Part shown: piece by piece, positions 13,417 to 18,279 of the stretch
Position numbering within the stretch: the stretch's first letter is position 1
How the letters are laid out: the number at the start of each line of letters is the position of its first letter
NCBI GenBank assembly: GCA_937914785.1
Contig: CALGIV010000051.1
Coordinates: 1 to 18,279 of the forward strand
Reading direction: 5' to 3'
Length of the DNA stretch: 18,279 nucleotides
Source: an uncultured Eubacteriaceae bacterium
GTDB taxonomy: Bacteria > Bacillota > Clostridia > Eubacteriales > UBA1433
The notes under the pieces: model-generated
Databases searched by the model: none
The model's input: the letters and a program-made list of their open reading frames with translations, nothing else
Told to the model about the DNA's origin: nothing
Program-made: the position numbers and the translations under genes

Positions 13417-13439
13417 TAAAAAAGCGCCGAATGGCGCTT
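13417..13439. terminator. Bidirectional terminator, strongest for the DUF5714 gene
   Basis: AAGCGCC (13422-13428), loop GAAT, GGCGCTT (13433-13439). On the minus strand the stem is followed by a long T-rich run (plus A-rich 13412-13422), a good terminator; on the plus strand only CTTCTT follows. Confidence 0.8.
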
Positions 13440-13458
13440 CTTATGATGGATCGAAACC

Positions 13459-14184
13459 CTATTTATCTTCTGATCTACTTCTATTCACGCCAAAGAACGG
13501 GCATTCGCTCGTTTTGCACTGCGCATTATTCACAAAGAATTCACATCTTATCTCCACCGGCAATGCAAAAGAAAGCCCGAGGTGTTCGTCGATAAAATCC
13601 AGCACTGTCCCAAGTGCCAAAAACGTATCCCGCTTACAACAGCGCGGCCCGCCTTGTGCGGAAATCCTGTCGATACAGCGCGCCGTCAATTGACCGGCCA
13701 AATGCCACTCGCGTTCAGACAGCGGCGAGGCCTCAAGGACGATGCTTAAGAAAATCCCTGCGCCAAGCGCCGCGCCGCAGGCACCCCAGTGCCCGCACGC
13801 ACCGCCCGGGATTTGCCCGCTGCGCCTGTTTGCCTCTTCGAGCGCTTCTTCAAGTACAATCTCACCGCCTCTGTTTTTATACGCCGTCAACAGCGCCGCC
13901 GGCAGCAACAAATGGTGTTCCGGCCCGTGCATTGCCGTATGCTCAAGCTTCATCAGTGCGACCACTAACGCATAGACATCCTGCGCATCGCTCTCTAAAC
14001 AGTATGCTATCATCGCTTTGCGCGCCAAGGCTTCTCTGCATGTACCGCAAATATAATGCCCCTGACGGCAAACCGTTTGAGCCTCAAACAAAACATCGCA
14101 GTTTGAACACCGCTGCATCGAAGTTTCCTCCAACACCTCACGTTCTGATGCGCAAAGGCCGCAAATATCCCTTATTTTATGCAT
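13459..14184 (-). CDS. DUF5714 domain protein, cysteine-rich
   Basis: Uncharacterised protein of 241 residues. The N-terminal third has paired cysteines (C8/C11, C26/C29, C39, C46/C49) in the pattern CxxC...CxxC...CxxGHYxCxxC, likely one or two zinc or iron sites. The rest carries the family marks MHGPEHHLLLPAALL (85-99), PGGACGHWGACGAALGAGI (126-144) and GGPRCCKR (178-185), then C214, C223 and C228. The glycine-rich CG..GACG segment with CC hints at a redox or metal centre, but this is inference. ATG 14184 is chosen (AGGAG 10 bases upstream) over a GTG at 14226, which has no ribosome site. It is monocistronic, with its own promoter, convergent with the deaminase gene. Confidence 0.82.
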   Translation of the reverse strand: MHKIRDICGLCASEREVLEETSMQRCSNCDVLFEAQTVCRQGHYICGTCREALARKAMIAYCLESDAQDVYALVVALMKLEHTAMHGPEHHLLLPAALLTAYKNRGGEIVLEEALEEANRRSGQIPGGACGHWGACGAALGAGIFLSIVLEASPLSEREWHLAGQLTARCIDRISAQGGPRCCKRDTFLALGTVLDFIDEHLGLSFALPVEIRCEFFVNNAQCKTSECPFFGVNRSRSEDK

Positions 14185-14284
14185 ATTCACCACACTCCTG
14201 TTCAATTTCCGCCATATCATTTTCACACATATTGTGTTTTTTCTCTCTTATCAAAACACCTGCTGACGTTTCAATTGTACTGCC

Positions 14285-14313
14285 ATTATAACGCAGCCAC
14301 AAGGCCCTGTAAA
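14285..14313 (-). promoter_or_regulatory. Promoter of the DUF5714 gene
   Basis: Minus-strand TTTACA (14313-14308), 17-base spacer, TATAAT (14290-14285): 5 of 6 and 6 of 6. Predicted start near 14278 leaves a leader of about 95 bases. Confidence 0.8.
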
Positions 14314-14360
14314 GAAAAGAGACGAATCCTTTAAAACTTCGATTGTTCAACGCAAACTTT

Positions 14361-14399
14361 AAAACATAAAGAAAGAGCGCAAATGCGCCCTTTCTTATG
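14361..14399 (-). terminator. Terminator of the CWB2 surface protein gene
   Basis: Minus-strand arms AAGAAAGGGCGCA and TGCGCTCTTTCTT pair over 13 bp with one G-U and a 2-base loop; the stem extends further with a one-base bulge (hairpin 14365-14399), and TTTT follows (plus 14361-14364). Confidence 0.75.
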
Positions 14400-14420
14400 C
14401 GTTATTCTATTCTACAGACT

Positions 14421-17306
14421 TTACAGTCCGGCCGCTTGATTGATCAATCGTACAACTTGATCGCTTACCGCGCTCCTGCCACCGAACACGACGACACGCT
14501 TTGCGCCAACTGAACCGAGGTAGTCTGACGTCGCCTTTGACAGGCTGGACGCATTGTTGTTAACCAATACCATCGGTGCGCTGTCGCTCGCTGCCATAAC
14601 GCCACCTGTAAGCGCATCGGCAAAGTTCATTCCCGTCGCAACATATACCCCATCTGCTTTCGGGAAGAATTGGTTCTGAATCGCAACACAGGTTTCAAAA
14701 CGGTCGTCGCCTGCGAGGCGTACGACTTTGCCGTAGCTCTGCAGCTTGCCATATACGCTTTCGCTGACCGCTGCGCGGCCGCCAAGTACGTAGATCGATT
14801 TGACTTCCGCTGAAGCCAGCCTTTTCGCTGTCGCTTCCGGGATGTCTTTGCCGACAAATAAGATCGGCGCGCCTTCTGTTGCCGCTGCCGAACCCGCGCT
14901 CAGCGCATCGGGATAATTCAAGCCGCTGGCAATAAAGACGGTGTCGTATTTGCCCGTCAATCTCGCATATTCATCCGCAATTCGCGCTGCCGTTTCATAA
15001 CGGTCACTGCCGCCGAGGCGGATCACATTAAAGCCGTCTTTCTTGCCAAAATCATACTTATAGAGTTCTGCTTTAAAGTTCGCACTCATCACGCCTTCGC
15101 CACCAAGGAGGTAGATGGTCTTCGGCGCCAGACGATTCAATTCCGCAATCGTCGCCGGATCCAGAGAATCATTCGTGCCGTTCATCAACAGAATCGGCGC
15201 TTCCATTTCATATGCCAGCGGAATAGCCGCGAGTGCATCCGGATAATTCAGGCCATTGGCCAAAAATACTACATCTGCTTTTGTCACTTCCGGATAAAGC
15301 CGCTTGCTGATTTCAACCGCCGTCTCATAACGGTTGTCTCCGCTGATGCGGCCACCGGCCGGCGTATTTGCCGTCGGTCTCATAATAACCGTGCCCATCG
15401 TCGAGGAGAAGTCATGATAGTCAAATGCACGTCCGTTTTGCGTGAACAGATAAACAGCTTCAAGGCCGTCTATTACTTCTGCAACCGCACCATTATTATC
15501 CACTGTTACAGCTTCATACGTAATCGGCGTCTCTATTTTCTTCAGCAGGCTGGTGTTATCGGCATAAATACGCGAAACGATACCTGTATAACAGTCACAA
15601 TAGCTGCTGTCTTTGTTGTTTCCAACCACTTCTACATAACTGTTCTGTACGGTAATGAATCCACCCTTCCGGCCAGTATTGGCATCGTATCTGCCTCTAG
15701 TATAAATGCCGTTGTAGTTCTTGCTCTTCGCATAAACTTCACTTTCTGCGATCAATAAGTCCGCATCCTCAATATAAACGCCATCTCCATCAACATTGAT
15801 GTCCACAAACGCATTGTTCACGAACGCGACATTTGTATAGTCGCTCTCAATACCACAGCAACTTGCTTTTTTAATAACCAAGCCGGAGGCATCGACGATC
15901 AACGCGCTGCTGCCATAGTGGTATATATTAATACCATCAGTATGTGCTGTAATATCGACAACTGATCCATTACGGATCACGTAATTGTCAGCTGCTTTAT
16001 ATTCGTAGCTGTAATCCGGGAAAGCGGGGGCGACACCCTTTAACACATCATACTCATAAACGTCGCTTTCGATATCTATCCCATCTTCGTAATGACTGTG
16101 TAAGCTCATAGTGGAAGCATCGACCATAAATTCAAATTCCACAGGATGATCGAATTCAATACAATCATAGCCGCTTTCGATATTCAAAGCAGAGTTGCCT
16201 TTAACGATAAACTTTTCACCATACAGGCTCAGGCCCGTTCCATAATGCAATCCCAAACTATACTCTTCAACTGCCGGTGCGTTATAATAAGCCTCTTCAC
16301 GGCCCGCCTTAATGGTAACCTCTGAGTTGTCCTGAACATAATCGCCATCATTTAAACGAATGCCCACGCAGCCGGCTTCGATATTCAGTTTGGAGCCTTC
16401 AAGGCTTATATCGCCCATCACTCCGTTGTAAATGCCTGCCAGGCCACTGTTGATCGCAACGTTGGAATCAACGATCGAAAGGTTGCCTTCGGCTTCCCCG
16501 GAATAATTCATAAAGAAGATGCCAAACACGTCGGTGTCTATTGTGACATCGGACTTGACGATATTGACATCACCGCCGCCATTTACCTGAATACCAATTC
16601 CGCCTGTCAATTCCAGCGTCGAATTTGCAGTATCCAACCCCGGCTCGACCGTATTGTTAGAACTCATCCGTCGCTCATCATTTTCTCCGATCAGCAGTAA
16701 AGCGACTCTATCGGCATCAACGATAACCTCTGAATCCTTAATATCCAGTTTGCCGGTATCGCTAAACTCAATGCCATTCCCATTCCCGCCACGAGCCTTG
16801 ATCTCCAGCGTTACATTGTCGATCGTCAATAGCGGGATGTTGGTGGCACCGCCAATCTCATAATCAAAATAAATGCCCCCCAGCAAACGCCGGATCGACA
16901 GTGAGGCGTCTGCGCCTTTACCTTCAATCGTCAGAGAACCTGCCATCGTAACCGCAGCAGATACCGCCTGCATTTGCTCCTCTGCTACAGCCTCATTCGG
17001 CTCAACTTCTGCAGGCTTATATCCAAAGAAGTTTTCGCCTTCAACGACGATTTTTGCGCCGTCCGGCAGGATCACTGCTCTTCTAATATGCGCATTCTTT
17101 AACGTTAACGTTAAACTTTCCACATCCCAACCCCAACCGTCTCCGGTTTCCGCATCAAACCAATCAAGATCTTGCTGCCTATTGATCAGGTCTAACGGTC
17201 CCACTGCTTCCTGGACTTCTTCCGCAAACGCTGTAAGGGGCAACAGCGTCAACAAAAGCGCCAGAATTAAAAGAACAGATAAGACTTTTTTACTCGTTCT
17301 TTTCAT
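14421..17306 (-). CDS. Secreted beta-helix-like surface protein with three CWB2 modules
   Basis: Predicted exported cell-surface protein of 961 residues. A signal peptide has basic MKRTSKK, a leucine-rich core and a probable cleavage after AFA (residue 28). Residues about 45-640 are repetitive short strands with recurring xLxIxxSxVxI and GI-type turns (LTIDNVTLEIKARGGNGNGI, LDIKDSEVIVDADRVALLLIG), the pattern of a right-handed parallel beta-helix. The C-terminus has three CWB2 (PF04122-type) modules at 653-762, 763-862 and 863-961, each starting R(I/L)xGxxR(Y/F)ET and ending near GG..(V/A)(M/V)S. CWB2 modules hold proteins to anionic wall polymers in Clostridia. Cysteines are few (CCG near 490, YCDC near 575). 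AGGAGG 5 bases before the ATG, an extended -10 promoter and a terminator indicate a strong single-gene unit. Adhesin or glycan binding is possible; no catalytic motif was seen. Confidence 0.9.
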   Translation of the reverse strand: MKRTSKKVLSVLLILALLLTLLPLTAFAEEVQEAVGPLDLINRQQDLDWFDAETGDGWGWDVESLTLTLKNAHIRRAVILPDGAKIVVEGENFFGYKPAEVEPNEAVAEEQMQAVSAAVTMAGSLTIEGKGADASLSIRRLLGGIYFDYEIGGATNIPLLTIDNVTLEIKARGGNGNGIEFSDTGKLDIKDSEVIVDADRVALLLIGENDERRMSSNNTVEPGLDTANSTLELTGGIGIQVNGGGDVNIVKSDVTIDTDVFGIFFMNYSGEAEGNLSIVDSNVAINSGLAGIYNGVMGDISLEGSKLNIEAGCVGIRLNDGDYVQDNSEVTIKAGREEAYYNAPAVEEYSLGLHYGTGLSLYGEKFIVKGNSALNIESGYDCIEFDHPVEFEFMVDASTMSLHSHYEDGIDIESDVYEYDVLKGVAPAFPDYSYEYKAADNYVIRNGSVVDITAHTDGINIYHYGSSALIVDASGLVIKKASCCGIESDYTNVAFVNNAFVDINVDGDGVYIEDADLLIAESEVYAKSKNYNGIYTRGRYDANTGRKGGFITVQNSYVEVVGNNKDSSYCDCYTGIVSRIYADNTSLLKKIETPITYEAVTVDNNGAVAEVIDGLEAVYLFTQNGRAFDYHDFSSTMGTVIMRPTANTPAGGRISGDNRYETAVEISKRLYPEVTKADVVFLANGLNYPDALAAIPLAYEMEAPILLMNGTNDSLDPATIAELNRLAPKTIYLLGGEGVMSANFKAELYKYDFGKKDGFNVIRLGGSDRYETAARIADEYARLTGKYDTVFIASGLNYPDALSAGSAAATEGAPILFVGKDIPEATAKRLASAEVKSIYVLGGRAAVSESVYGKLQSYGKVVRLAGDDRFETCVAIQNQFFPKADGVYVATGMNFADALTGGVMAASDSAPMVLVNNNASSLSKATSDYLGSVGAKRVVVFGGRSAVSDQVVRLINQAAGL

Positions 17307-17357
17307 TACTTCCTCCTGATAAATAATTGTTGTTTAAGAAGAACTCTTAACAACCAA

Positions 17358-17386
17358 ATTATACCAGATATACAAAATTCTTTCAA
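17358..17386 (-). promoter_or_regulatory. Strong promoter of the CWB2 surface protein gene
   Basis: Minus-strand TTGAAA (17386-17381), 17-base spacer, and TATAAT (17363-17358) preceded by TGG (extended -10). The predicted transcript begins near 17351 with a TTAAGA/TCTTAA stem at its very 5' end, which may stabilise the mRNA. Confidence 0.85.
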
Positions 17387-17459
17387 GCATTTTGTAAACT
17401 TTAGTCAAATTATGTTTATTACATTGTAACCATGTCGATAGTGCCTTATTTTGACTTTT

Positions 17460-17477
17460 GGCTCAATTGGCTCAATT
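17460..17477. repeat. 9-bp tandem duplication GGCTCAATT
   Basis: GGCTCAATT occurs at 17460-17468 and directly again at 17469-17477, a few bases past the stop of the small membrane protein gene. Purpose unknown; replication slippage is the simplest cause. Confidence 0.7.
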
Positions 17478-17488
17478 CGTTATTTTCT

Positions 17489-17800
17489 TTACTTTGCTAA
17501 ATATTCGCCTGCCTGCGCGTTCAGAAATTTTAAGTAATTCCCCTTTGCAACTTCAAACGCCTCCAGCCCTTCATCCAGCTCCCCGTTCAACCGTCCCCGC
17601 TTATAGGCTATTGCGACCGCTTTCGTCAGTTTTGCACTGGCCAGATTCATTTCCATACTCAACATAAATTCCTGCCGGCGTGCCTCTTCCTGTTTACGAT
17701 ATTCAACATCGCGCTTACTTTGCCGCTTCTGCCAATACCAAATGATCATCGCTATTGCGATTGTCTGAATGACGTTAAATAAAACCCCTGTCCACTCCAT
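17489..17800 (-). CDS. Small membrane protein downstream of amidase, possible phage lysis accessory
   Basis: Predicted 103-residue membrane-anchored protein of no recognised family. One hydrophobic helix (about residues 5-23, GVLFNVIQTIAIAMIIWYW) is followed by a highly charged stretch (QKRQSKRDVEYRKQEEARRQEF) with coiled-coil character and a helical C-terminus. The ATG at 17800 begins one base after the amidase stop, and the ribosome site is weak, so coupling to the amidase is likely. A longer in-frame reading to 17908 lies inside the amidase gene and is rejected. A small one-helix protein beside a compact amidase recalls holin or spanin-like partners of phage endolysins, but this is inference from context. 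Confidence 0.65.
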   Translation of the reverse strand: MEWTGVLFNVIQTIAIAMIIWYWQKRQSKRDVEYRKQEEARRQEFMLSMEMNLASAKLTKAVAIAYKRGRLNGELDEGLEAFEVAKGNYLKFLNAQAGEYLAK

Positions 17801-17801
17801 C

Positions 17802-18279
17802 CTATTCAAACCAATTGATAACACCCTTTCCGATAGCCTCACCCATCTTCCTACACCCTTCGTCGGTAGCGATAATAGCGTAATCGGTTGGATTATCCAT
17901 AAACGCACATTCGACGATAACGGCGGGCATCTGCGTCAATCTGACATCCGCATCATCCCGCGCGATATGACGCCTGAAATTCTGTCCTGTGCCGGCTACG
18001 ACGGCATTCTTCATGCACTCTGCCAGTCGTTTCCCCGCATTCGAGGTTGGGTAATAGATAAATTCACATCCGTCACCGCCTCCGGCGTTATTATGAATTG
18101 ATATGTAACAAGCCGCTTTGCGGTTGTTTGCATAAGTTGCCCTGTCCGGCAGGCTCATATAAACGTCTTTGTCTCGTGTCATGTAGACGGTATGCCCTTG
18201 CGCCTTTAAGTAAGCTGCCAGATAGTTGGCTATCTTCAGATTGCGTTCCTTTTCCGTATTGCCCTGATAGACTGCCCCC
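17802..18279 (-). CDS. N-acetylmuramoyl-L-alanine amidase, Amidase_3 type (N-terminus cut)
   Basis: Zinc amidase that cleaves the bond between muramic acid and the stem peptide of peptidoglycan. The visible 158 residues are the C-terminal part of an Amidase_3 domain; the reading frame is open to the window edge and begins inside VYQGNTEKERNLKIANYL, which carries the conserved Glu. Then come QGHTVYMTRDKDVY, PDRATYANNRKA, CYISIHNNAGGGDGCEFIYY with a zinc-ligand His, and MPAVIVECAFMDNPTDY with the catalytic Glu. The first zinc His lies outside the window. The protein ends with the catalytic domain (GKGVINWFE), with no wall-binding repeats visible after it, as in compact phage endolysins. A chromosomal housekeeping or spore amidase is an alternative. 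Confidence 0.9.
   Translation of the reverse strand, partial: GAVYQGNTEKERNLKIANYLAAYLKAQGHTVYMTRDKDVYMSLPDRATYANNRKAACYISIHNNAGGGDGCEFIYYPTSNAGKRLAECMKNAVVAGTGQNFRRHIARDDADVRLTQMPAVIVECAFMDNPTDYAIIATDEGCRKMGEAIGKGVINWFE

Noticed and set aside
15414..15758. Plus-strand frame of 114 codons within the surface protein gene
   Set aside because: Antisense to the beta-helix repeats; no ribosome site or recognisable domain.
1..18279. tRNA, rRNA, insertion sequences or CRISPR arrays
   Set aside because: Both strands were scanned by eye for T-arm motifs, transposase signatures and regular direct repeats; none was found that would support a call.

Overview
The window looks like chromosomal DNA of a low-to-mid GC Gram-positive anaerobe (Bacillota, probably a Clostridia-type lineage). 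Evidence: a secreted protein ends in three CWB2 wall-binding modules; a type II dehydroquinase lies behind a shikimate kinase; Shine-Dalgarno sites are strong (AGGAGG type); promoters are near-consensus sigma-70/SigA; and there are a DUF5714 protein, a radical SAM/SPASM-like enzyme and a DUF1538-PII pair. The genus cannot be read from the sequence, and the lineage call is inference.

Layout. 1-778 (+): end of a shikimate pathway operon, a cut aroK followed by overlapping aroQ. 1195-4359 (-): a four-gene operon of marR, a DUF1538 membrane protein, a tandem PII-like protein and a hotdog thioesterase, with a near-perfect 24-bp operator over its promoter and a LysE/ArgO-type exporter gene divergent from it. 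5084-5540: a gene-poor stretch with a PhoB-like direct repeat, a candidate orphan promoter, a possible 27-codon ORF and an 18-bp perfect hairpin. 5541-5756 (-): a cold-shock protein gene with a long leader. 6277-6987 (+): a class I SAM methyltransferase gene behind a ~200-nt leader that contains tiny ORFs and competing hairpins. 7037-7483: a hairpin-rich intergenic region. 7484-8434 (+): an FkbM-type methyltransferase gene. 8526-10240 (-): a tetR-radical SAM pair whose putative operator sits between the -35 and -10 boxes. 10460-13376 (+): class II aldolase, mtnA and MTA/SAH deaminase genes. 13459-14184 (-): a DUF5714 gene. 14421-17306 (-): a large secreted beta-helix/CWB2 protein. 17489-18279 (-): a small membrane protein behind a cut N-acetylmuramoyl-L-alanine amidase gene, possibly a phage-type lysis pair.

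How the genes work together. The clearest metabolic unit is 10460-13376. Deamination of methylthioadenosine, S-adenosylhomocysteine or 5'-deoxyadenosine, then (after a phosphorylase encoded elsewhere) isomerisation by the MtnA homologue and cleavage by the class II aldolase, would give DHAP and a small aldehyde. This resembles the DHAP shunt and 5-deoxyribose disposal pathways. The radical SAM enzyme and two methyltransferases nearby make such by-products, though that link is inference. The marR operon couples an uncharacterised membrane protein to a PII-like sensor and is probably autoregulated.
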